Source: DASZMX01 sp035551475
Lineage (GTDB): Bacteria > Verrucomicrobiota > Verrucomicrobiia > Limisphaerales > Palsa-1400
NCBI GenBank assembly: GCA_035551475.1
Contig: DASZMX010000037.1
Location: 43,173 to 107,172, forward strand
Direction of reading: 5' to 3'
DNA length: 64,000 nucleotides
The notes beneath the pieces are model-generated. The model was not told where the DNA came from and made no database searches. It was given only the letters and a program-made list of their open reading frames with translations. The position numbers and the translations under genes are program-made. Below, one piece after another: positions 17,915 to 27,053 of this stretch (the stretch's first letter is position 1; every line of letters starts with the position of its first letter).

Positions 17915-19492
17915 GTGTTTAAGTTCGGGTCACAGCACAGTCAGCGAGGGCCGCTTTGTTTCGGCGGCCCTCGCGCCTTTTTGGGCGCAGCCCTTTGCGG
18001 CCTGGCGTTGGCGGCGCACGGCGCCAATGTTCTCACCAATCCCGGCTTTGAGCTGGATGCGGCCGGTCAAAGCCAAAACCTGCTGGATTGGACTTGGTAC
18101 GGGCAATCGTGGGGCAACACGTTCAACGAAACCGCTCCGGCCACTGCCCATAGCGGCAATAACTATTTCAAGGTTTTCCAGGGGTTTATCAACACCGTCA
18201 ATTATAACGGAGCCTATCAGGATGTGTTGTCCGGCCCCGGCGCCGCCTACACCGCCAGCGGCTGGGCCTACACCGCCGCCTCGGACACCATGGGCGGCCA
18301 AAACGAAGCCTGGCTGGAAGTCTCTTTTCGCGACATCGCCGGCAATATTCTTGCGCTCTATCGTTCGCCCGTGATCACGACGAATGACATCGGAGCTGGA
18401 CGCCTCCTGCCCGTCAACACTTGGGCCAAGCTTTCCGTCTCGAATTCCAACCAAAGCTCCATCCTCGTGGCGCCGGCCAACACCAGTTTCGCCCGCTTCC
18501 AGATCATGTTCCAAGGCGATGCTCACAATTCGGGCGGCTCAATGTATTTTGACGATCTTAGTTTGAATCAGGTGAGCGGCGAGTCCTATGGGAATTGGAA
18601 CATTGTCTGGGGTGACGAATTCACCGGCGCCACGCTGAACTCAAAGACGTGGAACTTCGACCTCGGCGCGGGCGGATGGGGCAACAACGAATTGGAATAT
18701 TACACGAGCTCGGCCCAAAACGCGTATGTGTCCAACGGATTGCTCCATATCGTCGCTTTGCAGCAATCCATCAACGGCAGCAGTTACACTTCGGCGCGAC
18801 TCAAATCCGAAGGTCTCTACGCCCGCCAATACGGACGGTTCGAATGGCGCGCGCGATTGCCGGCGGGCATCGGTTTCTGGCCTGCCTTATGGATGCTCGG
18901 CGCCAATATCGGTTCGGCCGGCTGGCCGGCCTGTGGCGAAATCGATGTCATGGAAAATAGCGGTTCCGACCTCACGCACGTGCAGGGCAGCCTCCACTCC
19001 GGCAGCGACGAAACACAGGTGTATACGCTTCCCGAAGGTTCGGTCACCAACTTCCACACCTACACTCTGGACTGGTCATCGAATGCCATCAGCTTTTTTG
19101 TGGATGGAATCCGCTACCAAACGCAAACCAACTGGAGCGGGCCGGCGGGAGCTTTTCCGGCGCCGTTCAACCAGCCTTTTTTCATCATTATGAATCTTGC
19201 GGTGGGCGGCAATTACGTGGGCAACCCGTCGCCGTCCGCCATCAATGGCAACGGCGGTTTTCCCGGCGATCTGCAAGTGGATTACGTGCGCGTCTATGAC
19301 ATCACGGCGCCGCTGCAGCTTTCCGCTGTCACGGCCCAGGCCAATGTCAGCATTTCATGGCCCACCAATATCGTATGCCATCTGCAAGCCTCGGCCTCTC
19401 CGAATGGCCCGTGGCAAAACGTGCTGGGCTCGGCCAATCCGCGTCTGGTTTTTCCGGGCGCCACCACGTTTTATCGTCTCGCTTCGCCTTAG
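17915..19492 (+). CDS. GH16 family beta-glucanase (laminarinase-like)
   Basis: A 525-residue secreted enzyme. A signal-like segment (about residues 20-37, ending AAHGAN) is followed by an N-terminal CBM-like jelly roll (about 37-215) opening VLTNPGFELDAAGQSQNLLDW. The GH16 domain (about 225-460) has WNIVWGDEFTGATLNSKTW, the WPALWMLG block, and the catalytic motif GEIDVMEN with nucleophile E342 and acid/base E347. A C-terminal beta module ends FYRLASP. The enzyme should cut beta-1,3 or mixed-linkage glucan outside the cell. The only upstream start in frame is GTG at 17915, only 7 nt after the pseudopilin stop, and a strong hairpin sits inside codons 10-20. The true start could therefore differ. 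Confidence 0.9.
   Translation: MFKFGSQHSQRGPLCFGGPRAFLGAALCGLALAAHGANVLTNPGFELDAAGQSQNLLDWTWYGQSWGNTFNETAPATAHSGNNYFKVFQGFINTVNYNGAYQDVLSGPGAAYTASGWAYTAASDTMGGQNEAWLEVSFRDIAGNILALYRSPVITTNDIGAGRLLPVNTWAKLSVSNSNQSSILVAPANTSFARFQIMFQGDAHNSGGSMYFDDLSLNQVSGESYGNWNIVWGDEFTGATLNSKTWNFDLGAGGWGNNELEYYTSSAQNAYVSNGLLHIVALQQSINGSSYTSARLKSEGLYARQYGRFEWRARLPAGIGFWPALWMLGANIGSAGWPACGEIDVMENSGSDLTHVQGSLHSGSDETQVYTLPEGSVTNFHTYTLDWSSNAISFFVDGIRYQTQTNWSGPAGAFPAPFNQPFFIIMNLAVGGNYVGNPSPSAINGNGGFPGDLQVDYVRVYDITAPLQLSAVTAQANVSISWPTNIVCHLQASASPNGPWQNVLGSANPRLVFPGATTFYRLASP
17944..17974 (+). terminator. terminator-like hairpin inside the 5' coding end of the GH16 gene
   Basis: A perfect 11-bp stem (GCGAGGGCCGC against GCGGCCCTCGC) with a 9-nt loop is followed three bases later by five T (17978-17982). 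It looks like an intrinsic terminator for the pseudopilin transcript, but it lies downstream of the only available GH16 start codon. It could act as an attenuator. Confidence 0.5.
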
Positions 19493-19525
19493 AAACCGCT
19501 TATCCTGCGTGGAGCATCCGATGCC

Positions 19526-21706
19526 ATGCGCGGCCCCTCCCAGTCAAACACCGAGCTAACGCCACGACGGCGGCGCGGCGCGAGTCTCGCGCTTCTTGTC
19601 TCCTTCCTCGGCGCCGCCTGCTCCCTCGCCGCGGAAGCCTCATCCGCCTTGCCCGAGCTGACCAATGCCGCCGCCGTGCGGAACCTCACCCCGGCCGAGG
19701 CCGCCCGCCAATATCCCGTGCATCTCAAAGGCATCCTGACTTTTTCGGATCAAAGCCAGTTTCTGCGTTTCGTCCAGGATGACACCGCCGGCATTTATTT
19801 CTTCGCCATGGATTCGATTTACGATCCGAATCTCAAAGCGGGCGATCGGGTGGAATTGCTGGGGCATTCCAACCGGGGCGAATACGCCCCCATTGTTGAC
19901 GTGACCAACCTCATCCGTCTGGGCGAAGGCGTGTTCCCGCCGGCCAAGCCCGTGGGACTGGACCAACTGAGCAGCGGACAGGAGGACAGCCAGTTTCTGG
20001 AAATCCGCGGGCAGGTGCGCGCCGTGCGCTACGACGCGTGGCTGAAATACTATTTGATTGACATCGCGCGCGGCGATCAAAAAGCCACGGCCGTGATCAA
20101 ACAGCTGCCCTGCCCCGCTGAGGACCTGGTGGACGCCATTGTGCTGGCGCGCGGCGTTTCGGCCACCCGATTCAATTTGCGCCGGCAGGCTTTCAACATC
20201 CGCATTCTGTCGCCGCGTCCTTCCGACCTGGTCGTGATCAAGCCACCCGCTGGCGACACTTTTGCCTCACCCGCGAAGGCGCGAATGATCAGCAGCCTGC
20301 TGCAATTCTCACCGCGCGGCACCTATGGGCATCGCGTGAAAGTTTCCGGCACAGTCATTTACCGCCAAATTCCCAACCTGCTTTACATCGAGGATGAGAC
20401 CTCGGGCCTCGAAGTCCAAACTGTCTCCATCGAAAACCTGCTCCCCGGCGATCACGTGGAGGCGCTGGGTTTTCCGTCCGTCGGCGCTTACAATCCCGTT
20501 TTGCAGGACGCTATGTTTCGCAAAACATCTGTCGATCCCATCATTAAGCCCGAGGACGTCACGGCGGATGAGGCATTGTCAGGCCGGCATGATTGCCGAT
20601 TGGTGCGGCTGAAAGCGGTGGTGTTGGATCGCGCGCACCATAGCCAGGACCAATTTCTCCTGCTGCAATCCGGCGGGTTTATTTTCCACGCTTATCTCCA
20701 ACGCAAAGGGCGCGGCACGGATTTCGCCTACCTGCAAAACGGCTGCACCGTGCGCATCACCGGGGTTTGCGTGATCGATCCAGGCGGCGAATGGCATGCC
20801 GGCGAAGATTGGCGCGCCAAATCGTTTCGCATTTTATTGCGCTCGCCCAACGACATCGAGCTGGTGCAGCCCGCCCCGCGGTGGGATTTGCAATCTGTCA
20901 TTTGGGCGGGGATTGCCTTGGGCGCGGCGACCCTTGGCGCCTTCGGCTGGGCCGCGATGCTGCGGCGCCGCGTGCGCCGGCAGACGCGCATTATTCAGGA
21001 AAAAATGGCGGTGGAAGTCGCGCTGGAGCGGGAGATCCTGGACATCAGCAATCGGGAACAGCGCCGGATTGGCCACGATTTGCACGACGGGGTTTGTCAA
21101 CAATTGGCGGGCATTGCTCTCATGACATCTTCGCTGGCTGATGCGCTGGATGAAAAAGGCCTGCCCGAATCAAAGCAGACCGAACGCATCAGCGGCCTGC
21201 TGCAGTCCGCGATTGGCCAGACCCGTGGCGTGGCGCGCGGCCTCTTTCCCGTGAAGCTCGAGGAAAACGGCCTGGTTTCCGTCCTGGAGGAATTGGCCGC
21301 CAGCGCCAGCGAGCTTTACAAAGTGTCCTGTGTTTTCACTGCGGACGTCGCCCCGCCGCTTATTTCCAATGACGTCGCGCTCCACCTCTATTATATCGTG
21401 CGCGAGGCGGTGGCCAACGCTGCCCGGCACGGCAAAGCCCGGAATATCTGGATCATTTTATCGGACACGGCGGAAGGCTACACGTTGACGGTGCGCGACA
21501 ATGGCTCCGGCTTCGTCATGCCCGGCGAAACCGCCACCGGCATGGGCCTGCGCATCATGCAACATCGCGCGCGCGTCATCGAAGCCGTGCTCGATTGGCA
21601 GAGCGCGCCCGGCGAAGGCGCGTCCTTGACCTGTCTTTTTGCCGCGACTCCGGCCCCTTACGCAAACGAACATGGCGAACGAATCCCAGCGCATACTTAT
21701 CATTGA
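19526..21706 (+). CDS. membrane sensor histidine kinase, NarL-type (HisKA_3), twin OB-like sensor
   Basis: A 726-residue kinase. An N-terminal signal/anchor (about 18-37) leads into a periplasmic region with two similar OB-like beta domains. The first includes VHLKGILTFSDQSQFLRFVQ and GDRVELLGHSNRGEYAPIV; the second includes VKVSGTVIYRQIPNLLYIED and GDHVEALGFPSVGAYNPVL. A transmembrane helix (about 452-475) precedes a HisKA_3 dimerisation domain with the phospho-acceptor in GHDLHDGVCQQ (H520) and a C-terminal HATPase_c domain (VRDNGSGF, GMGLRIMQHRA). The LuxR-type response regulator overlaps its 3' end by 35 bp, so they form a pair. The same sensor layout occurs in the kinase at 32793. The signal is unknown. 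Confidence 0.9.
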   Translation: MRGPSQSNTELTPRRRRGASLALLVSFLGAACSLAAEASSALPELTNAAAVRNLTPAEAARQYPVHLKGILTFSDQSQFLRFVQDDTAGIYFFAMDSIYDPNLKAGDRVELLGHSNRGEYAPIVDVTNLIRLGEGVFPPAKPVGLDQLSSGQEDSQFLEIRGQVRAVRYDAWLKYYLIDIARGDQKATAVIKQLPCPAEDLVDAIVLARGVSATRFNLRRQAFNIRILSPRPSDLVVIKPPAGDTFASPAKARMISSLLQFSPRGTYGHRVKVSGTVIYRQIPNLLYIEDETSGLEVQTVSIENLLPGDHVEALGFPSVGAYNPVLQDAMFRKTSVDPIIKPEDVTADEALSGRHDCRLVRLKAVVLDRAHHSQDQFLLLQSGGFIFHAYLQRKGRGTDFAYLQNGCTVRITGVCVIDPGGEWHAGEDWRAKSFRILLRSPNDIELVQPAPRWDLQSVIWAGIALGAATLGAFGWAAMLRRRVRRQTRIIQEKMAVEVALEREILDISNREQRRIGHDLHDGVCQQLAGIALMTSSLADALDEKGLPESKQTERISGLLQSAIGQTRGVARGLFPVKLEENGLVSVLEELAASASELYKVSCVFTADVAPPLISNDVALHLYYIVREAVANAARHGKARNIWIILSDTAEGYTLTVRDNGSGFVMPGETATGMGLRIMQHRARVIEAVLDWQSAPGEGASLTCLFAATPAPYANEHGERIPAHTYH

Positions 21707-22346
21707 CGATCATCCGCTCTTTCGCGAAGGCTTGCGCCAAATGATCGAGCGCCGCCCGGAATGGAGCGTGTGCGGCGAGGCCGCCGACGCCGCGGAGGCG
21801 CTGCGCCTCATGGCCGAACTGCGCCCCGATCTGGCCATTGTCGATATTTCCCTCGGAGCGTCCAGCGGTCTGGACTTGATCAAGTCATTCAAGGCGCAAT
21901 TCGATGACATTCCCATCCTGGTAATTTCGATGCACGACGAATCGGTTTTTGCCGAGCGGGCGATGCGCGCCAAGGCCATGGGCTACGTGATGAAACATGA
22001 ACCGGCCAAAACCGTGCAGGCCGCCATTGCCAAAGTCCTCGCCGGAAACATTTTTCTGAGCGAAACAATGTCCGCGGCCATGCTCTCAAAGTTCATGCTC
22101 GGAAAAGAGGAGGAGCCCGGCTCCGCCGTGGAAACGCTCAGCGACCGCGAATTGCAGGTCTTCCGCCTGATCGGCATGGGCAAAGGCACGCGGCAAATTG
22201 CGACGGAATTAAGCCTGACCATTCCGACCATCAATTCTTTTCGGGCGCGCATCAAGGAAAAGCTCAGCTTGCGCAGCTCCAATGAATTGGTCATGCACGC
22301 GATGCGCCACTCCTTTCATGAAGGCGCCAACAACCGCCCGGCGTGA
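21672..22346 (+). CDS. NarL/LuxR-type response regulator
   Basis: A 224-residue regulator. The receiver domain (about 1-125) has the acidic pair in LIIDDHP, phospho-acceptor D58 in AIVDISLG, and K108. A LuxR/GerE helix-turn-helix (about 155-220) includes LSDRELQVFRLIGMGKGTRQ. The ATG at 21672 is preferred over 21639 because it gives the normal receiver start. It overlaps the kinase gene by 35 bp and its stop overlaps the GTG of the next gene (GTGA). The target promoters are unknown. Confidence 0.93.
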   Translation: MANESQRILIIDDHPLFREGLRQMIERRPEWSVCGEAADAAEALRLMAELRPDLAIVDISLGASSGLDLIKSFKAQFDDIPILVISMHDESVFAERAMRAKAMGYVMKHEPAKTVQAAIAKVLAGNIFLSETMSAAMLSKFMLGKEEEPGSAVETLSDRELQVFRLIGMGKGTRQIATELSLTIPTINSFRARIKEKLSLRSSNELVMHAMRHSFHEGANNRPA

Positions 22347-24577
22347 AAGCGCCCCGCGCACGCCCAACCCCCGCCCCGCCGTCTTCCCCACGCCGGCTGT
22401 GGCTCTTTCGGCTCGCGGCCGCGGTGATCATGCCCGCGGCGCTGCTCGCGCTGGCTGAAATCGGCTTGCGGCTGGCGGGCTATGGATTTGACACGGCGTA
22501 TTTTCTTCCGCGCCAAATCAACGGCGCAAATTACTTCGTCCCGAACGATCGGTTTGGCTATCAGTTTTTTCCGCCCGCGCTGGCGCGGACGCCATTGCCC
22601 GTGCGGATGGCCGCGCAAAAGACGCCCGGGACTTTTCGCATTTTTCTGTTTGGCGAATCCGCCGCCGAGGGCGATCCCGATCCCACCTTCGGCATGGGCC
22701 GTTATTTGGAAACGCTCCTGCGCGCGCGTTATCCGGCGGCGCGCTGCGAAGTGGTTTGCGTCGCGATGACGGCAATTGATTCGCACGTGATTCTGCAGAT
22801 CGCGCGGGAATGCGCGCAGCATGACGGCGACTTGTGGATCATTTACATGGGCAACAACGAAATGATCGGACCCTTCGGCGCCTCCACTGTCTTCGGCCCG
22901 CAGGCCCCGCCTCTGTGGTTGACGCGCACGAGCATGGCGCTCCGGCGGCTGCGCCTGGGCCAATGGCTTTCCCGTCTCACCAGTCAAGCGCACGGTCCTG
23001 CGTCCTGGGCGGGCATGAAAATGTTCGAGCAAAATAAACTCGGCCGCAACGACCCACGGCGCCTGCGCGCCTACGATAATTTCCGCGCCAATGTGCGCGA
23101 CATGTTGACGGTGGCGCGCCACGCCGGCATCCCGGCGCTCGTGTGCGGCGTCGCGTCCAATCTGCGCGACAACGCGCCTTTTCTCTCGGAGCATCGCCCC
23201 GGCTTGTCCGAGGCGGATCGACGCCAATGGGAGCAATGCCTGGCGCAAGGCATGCAAGCCGAAGCAAGCCCCAACGCCGGCGGCGCCGCATCTCTCTACG
23301 CTCAAGCCGAGCAGCTCGACCCGGATTTCGCCGAACTGCATTATCACATCGGCATCCGCGAGTTCGCCGCCGGCGATTCCACCAACGCCTTGGCGGAATT
23401 AACCGAAGCTCGCGACACCGACGCCCTGGTTTTCCGCTCGGACACGCGCATCAACGCCACCCTCCGCGAAGAGGCCGCCGCCTTCGCGCCGGGCGCGCGT
23501 TTTGTTGACGTTCCCGCCGCGCTCGCGCGCCTTTCCCCGCAAGGAATCGTGGGCCACGAACTTTTTTACGAGCACGTGCATTTGAATTTCGCAGGCAATT
23601 ACGCCGCCGCCCAAACCTTGGCCGACGAGACAGCTCCGCTTTTGCCCGCGGCCGCGCGCGCGGGAGAAACGAACCGTTGGCTCACAGCCGAGGAAGCGGA
23701 CGACGCGTTGGCGGTGTCGGTTTGGGACCGCTTCCGGGTGTGGCAGGAGAATTATAGCCGTGTCTCCGAGCCGCCGTTCACGGGGCAATTAAATGCCGCC
23801 GCGCGCGCGCGTTTTTATCGCGAAACCTTGCAAAGTCTCCAGGCGCAAATGACCCCGGCTGACCGCGCCGCTGGCCTCGCGCATTACACCGCCAGCCTGC
23901 AACGCGCGCCGGACGACTGGTTCTTGCATGGCAACTTTGCGCAATTCCTCGAATACACCGGCGACCTGCCGGGCGCGCTCGCCGAACGCCAACGCGTGCA
24001 GCAATTGCTGCCCTTCGCGCCCGCGCCGCTCTACGAAATCGGCCGCCTCCAAATGCTCCTCGATCACAAAGCCGAAGCCAAATCGGCGCTTTCCGAGGCC
24101 CTGCAATTGCAGCCAGAATTCATTCACGCCCGTCTTGCCTTGGGAGAAATCGCCGCGAACGAACAGCAAAACGACGAAGCGCTCAAACATTTCACGCGCG
24201 CACTCCACGATAATCCCGGTTCCGTCGAGGCGCTCATCGACCTTGGATTTCTCGCCCAGAACGAAGGCCATCTTGATCTCGCCCAACAGCGCTACGCCGC
24301 CGCCGCCGCCATTCAACCCACCGGCCCTCCCGCGCATTTCTTCCAAGCCATCGCCGCCTCCCTCGAGCATCGCACCGATGAAGCCCTCAAACATTTTCGC
24401 GACGCCGTCTGGATGAACCCGCAATTCTGGCAAGCGCATTATCTCTACGGCCAGGAGCTAGCCGCCGCCCACCGCCCCGCCGAAGCCCGCGACCAATTCG
24501 CCGCCGCCCAAAAAATCCGCCCCGATTTTTCCCCAGCCCGCGCCGCCTCAAACCAACTGTCCGCATCGAACCCTTGA
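22343..24577 (+). CDS. membrane-anchored SGNH-hydrolase-like protein with TPR repeats
   Basis: A 744-residue protein starting with GTG inside the stop of the response regulator gene. One N-terminal transmembrane helix (about 20-43) precedes an SGNH-like domain (about 85-430). Its blocks are FGESAAEGDPDP (candidate Ser), YMGNNEMIGPFG (Asn) and YEHVHLNFAGNYAAA (His). Residues about 320-370 and 500-740 contain TPR-type helical repeats, for example SVEALIDLGFLAQNEGHLDLAQQRY. It is probably exported and anchored facing the periplasm. The substrate is unknown. Coupling to the kinase/regulator pair suggests a shared envelope-related job. Confidence 0.8.
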   Translation: MKAPRARPTPAPPSSPRRLWLFRLAAAVIMPAALLALAEIGLRLAGYGFDTAYFLPRQINGANYFVPNDRFGYQFFPPALARTPLPVRMAAQKTPGTFRIFLFGESAAEGDPDPTFGMGRYLETLLRARYPAARCEVVCVAMTAIDSHVILQIARECAQHDGDLWIIYMGNNEMIGPFGASTVFGPQAPPLWLTRTSMALRRLRLGQWLSRLTSQAHGPASWAGMKMFEQNKLGRNDPRRLRAYDNFRANVRDMLTVARHAGIPALVCGVASNLRDNAPFLSEHRPGLSEADRRQWEQCLAQGMQAEASPNAGGAASLYAQAEQLDPDFAELHYHIGIREFAAGDSTNALAELTEARDTDALVFRSDTRINATLREEAAAFAPGARFVDVPAALARLSPQGIVGHELFYEHVHLNFAGNYAAAQTLADETAPLLPAAARAGETNRWLTAEEADDALAVSVWDRFRVWQENYSRVSEPPFTGQLNAAARARFYRETLQSLQAQMTPADRAAGLAHYTASLQRAPDDWFLHGNFAQFLEYTGDLPGALAERQRVQQLLPFAPAPLYEIGRLQMLLDHKAEAKSALSEALQLQPEFIHARLALGEIAANEQQNDEALKHFTRALHDNPGSVEALIDLGFLAQNEGHLDLAQQRYAAAAAIQPTGPPAHFFQAIAASLEHRTDEALKHFRDAVWMNPQFWQAHYLYGQELAAAHRPAEARDQFAAAQKIRPDFSPARAASNQLSASNP

Positions 24578-24626
24578 TGGAAAAATGGCGAAGCCTCCTG
24601 CGAAAGTCGGGCTAGACAAAAAACGT

Positions 24627-25574
24627 CTAACTCCACTCAGGAAATTGGCTCACATTTAAATCCAGCGGGGAGATGGCGGCCATGTCGGAATCGTCGAGGC
24701 TAAAGTCGAAGATGTTTAGATTCTCAGCAATATGCGCTTTCTGCGAGGATCTGGGGATGGCAATGATTCCTCTTTGGTAATGCCATCTTAGGCTCACCTG
24801 GGCGATCGTTTTACCGTGCTTTTTCCCGAGGGCGGCCAGAGTGGCATTGTTGAAAAGCCCATGACGGCCTTCGGCAAAAGGCGACCACGCTTCCATTTGC
24901 ACGCCATGCCGTTTTAGATATTCCAGCGCGTTGCCTTCCTGAAAAAACGCATGCGTCTCGATTTGGTGGATGGCAGGTTTGACGCTGCAATTGGCCAGCA
25001 GATCGTCAAATTGCGCGACGTCAAAATTGCTCACGCCCAAGGCCTTGATTTTGCCCTGTTGATAGAGCTCCTCCATCGCCTTCCATGAGCCTTTCACATC
25101 CCCGGACGGCCGATGAATCAGGTAGAGGTCGAGGTAGTCCGTCCCCAGCTTGTTGATGGAAGTTTGGAATCCCTTCTTCGCCTGTTCGTAGCCCATATCG
25201 GCCTTCCACAGTTTTGAAGTGATAAATAATTCTTCCCGCTTGATTCCACTTTGCTTGATACCGGCGCCGACCGATTGCTCGTTGGTGTAGATCATGGCCG
25301 TATCAATTAAGCGATATCCCATGGAGATCGCGTCAGCCACGCATCTTTCACCGACTTCATGATTAAGGGTCATGGTGCCCAATCCAAGACGCGGCATTTG
25401 CAGGCCGTTATTCAGGGTCACGCCAGGGATCAAATTTTTCGGGGCGCCGGCCTCAGGCGCGGCCAATAACTGCGCGCCGCCAAAACTCAAGGCCATGGCG
25501 GAACCGGCAAATTTCGCGCTGGTTTGCAAAAACCCGCGGCGGCTCATGCGGTTGGAGTTCTGTTTTTTATTCAT
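24627..25574 (-). CDS. Tat-exported aldo/keto reductase
   Basis: A 315-residue oxidoreductase. The ATG at 25574 begins MNKKQNSNRMSRRGFLQTS, a twin-arginine (SRRGFL) signal, so the protein is exported folded. The mature part is a TIM-barrel aldo/keto reductase. The tetrad is visible: Asp in RLIDTAMIY, Tyr in the same block (YTNEQSVG), Lys in ITSKLWKAD, and His in YLIHRP. The C-terminal nucleotide-binding stretch is IIAIPRSSQKAHIAENL. It would reduce carbonyls or sugars using NADPH. Periplasmic export of this family is seen in sugar-oxidising soil bacteria. It is convergent with the TPR gene and has its own upstream region. Confidence 0.9.
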   Translation of the reverse strand: MNKKQNSNRMSRRGFLQTSAKFAGSAMALSFGGAQLLAAPEAGAPKNLIPGVTLNNGLQMPRLGLGTMTLNHEVGERCVADAISMGYRLIDTAMIYTNEQSVGAGIKQSGIKREELFITSKLWKADMGYEQAKKGFQTSINKLGTDYLDLYLIHRPSGDVKGSWKAMEELYQQGKIKALGVSNFDVAQFDDLLANCSVKPAIHQIETHAFFQEGNALEYLKRHGVQMEAWSPFAEGRHGLFNNATLAALGKKHGKTIAQVSLRWHYQRGIIAIPRSSQKAHIAENLNIFDFSLDDSDMAAISPLDLNVSQFPEWS

Positions 25575-25678
25575 ACAGGTGGCATGGTAGCAATTTGCCG
25601 GATCCAAATCGACAACCGTTTAATGCACGATCGGAGGGACGTTTCCACGGGGCTGGCTCGAAGTTAGGCGGTGTTTCA

Positions 25679-26923
25679 TTAGCGCGGCCCCTTGAGGGTT
25701 TCCGCTCCGGCTGGCAGCGCTGGCAGTCGCTCGCCAATCGCCAGGGAAAAACTTGGCTTAAGCTTGGCGACGAGAGACTGATAGCGCGGTTCCTGATAGC
25801 GGCGGCAAGCGTACGACAGGGCGTCAATCCCCGGCAGGGCTAGCAACTTCGAGGAGTCGCCGTTGGGGTCGGATTCCAACACGGCATCAAACGACTTCTT
25901 CATGGCCGCGCCCTGGTATCCATAAAGATTCTGGCCATGACGCCACATCACCTCGGCAACAGTCGTGAGCACACACACAGCTGCCATTTGTTCGTCGATC
26001 TTTGTGTCGGCGCCCCAGATCACGCCATCCCGCAGACAAGCGGGCTTAAAGCAATCCATGAATCCTCCGGTCACATTGTCTTTGCTTCCGCCCCTGCCGT
26101 AGAGCGCCGAATCCGTCAACGCCTGGTCGTCCAGTGTCACCCCGGCGATAAAAACTCCATAGAGGCACACCATGCCCCAACGCCCGTGGTTGGTGTACAT
26201 GAAGTCGGTTTGCTTGAGGCGCTCGGCCATGGGCCGAAGCAGATCGCGTTCGATATGGATGCGATCCGCGACGGGAAGCGACGCGAAAATCAGGTCGTAG
26301 CCATGGCACGCCTTGGCTAGAAACATGCCGGCATCGCCGCCATCAAAACCATAGGCCGCGAAGTGATCGTAACCGGGCGGGTTTGGGATTGAGTTGCCTT
26401 TGCCGTAGCCATAGGCATCCGTGAGCGCCAGAAGGATCTTATCCGCGAATTCCGCATATTTTCCCTGACCCGTGAGCGCATAGAGCATCCCGAAACTGGA
26501 AACGTCTTCGGTTCGTTTCTGGAGGGCGCCATTGAAGTTCCACTCCCACTTCCATTGGCCGGAGGTGTCCTGGTATCCGGCCTTGAAGGCGGGGAATGTC
26601 CAAGCCCCGTGCGCCGTAAGCGCAGCCACCGGCACGTCGAGCGATTCGGCCAGACGCTTGTCTCCCCAAGCTTGCATCTCAACCAAAGCGGCCTTCAGCG
26701 CTGGATCCGTCGCGCAAGACGCCCTGTAAGCGGATACATCTTGATTGTCCCAAAGGGTGCGCGGATGAGTCGAAGCCATGCGGGGCGAGTGATTGACTGT
26801 CGATGGCGCCGGCCCGGGAGCGCTCAATTGCGCAGACAGATGACTCGTAACGCACAAGGCGAAAAAAAGCGCTTTCGCATTTGAGGTGACAAAAAATCGA
26901 TTATGGGCGCTGCGTATGGTCAT
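25679..26923 (-). CDS. secreted alginate-lyase-family protein
   Basis: A 414-residue exported protein with a signal peptide (about residues 16-33). The body is an alpha/alpha-toroid of the alginate lyase/heparinase type. It opens with PRTLWDNQDVSAYRAS and has the helix-rich block WEWNFNGALQKRTEDVSS. The motif FMYTNHGRWGMVCLYG resembles the conserved Asn-His-Gly catalytic segment of PL5 and heparinase-like lyases. The C-terminal beta-sandwich of the longer heparinase-type enzymes is absent. Substrate is uncertain: alginate, another uronan or a decorated plant glycan. An inverted repeat related to the one in front of the kinase at 32793 lies upstream (26982-26999). Confidence 0.75.
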   Translation of the reverse strand: MTIRSAHNRFFVTSNAKALFFALCVTSHLSAQLSAPGPAPSTVNHSPRMASTHPRTLWDNQDVSAYRASCATDPALKAALVEMQAWGDKRLAESLDVPVAALTAHGAWTFPAFKAGYQDTSGQWKWEWNFNGALQKRTEDVSSFGMLYALTGQGKYAEFADKILLALTDAYGYGKGNSIPNPPGYDHFAAYGFDGGDAGMFLAKACHGYDLIFASLPVADRIHIERDLLRPMAERLKQTDFMYTNHGRWGMVCLYGVFIAGVTLDDQALTDSALYGRGGSKDNVTGGFMDCFKPACLRDGVIWGADTKIDEQMAAVCVLTTVAEVMWRHGQNLYGYQGAAMKKSFDAVLESDPNGDSSKLLALPGIDALSYACRRYQEPRYQSLVAKLKPSFSLAIGERLPALPAGAETLKGPR

Positions 26924-26981
26924 GGTGTCACTCTACTCAGCGCGCGGACGAACTGTCATTAGAGCATTGGTTTTACCTTGG

Positions 26982-26999
26982 ATCATACTTCCGTATGGT
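26982..26999 (-). promoter_or_regulatory. palindromic operator, copy 1
   Basis: CATAC-TTCC-GTATG forms 5-bp perfect arms, or 6 of 7 if extended one base further each side. It shares spacer length and core with the perfect palindrome at 32716-32733. On the minus strand a -10-like TCTAAT lies about 27 bp beyond the centre, so an activator bound here would be near -40 of the alginate-lyase-like gene. Confidence 0.5.
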
Positions 27000-27053
27000 T
27001 TTCTTAAGAAGTCGCCAAAGGGCTATCTGGCATTGGGAAAGCGGACGTTTTAT

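Noticed and set aside
22316..23347. Minus-strand frame of 343 codons
   Set aside because: Antisense of the SGNH/TPR gene; Arg/His-rich translation without domain features.
24614..24630. Possible bidirectional terminator between the TPR gene and the aldo/keto reductase gene
   Set aside because: The stem is only 5 bp (TAGAC/GTCTA) and it overlaps the reductase stop; too weak to call.
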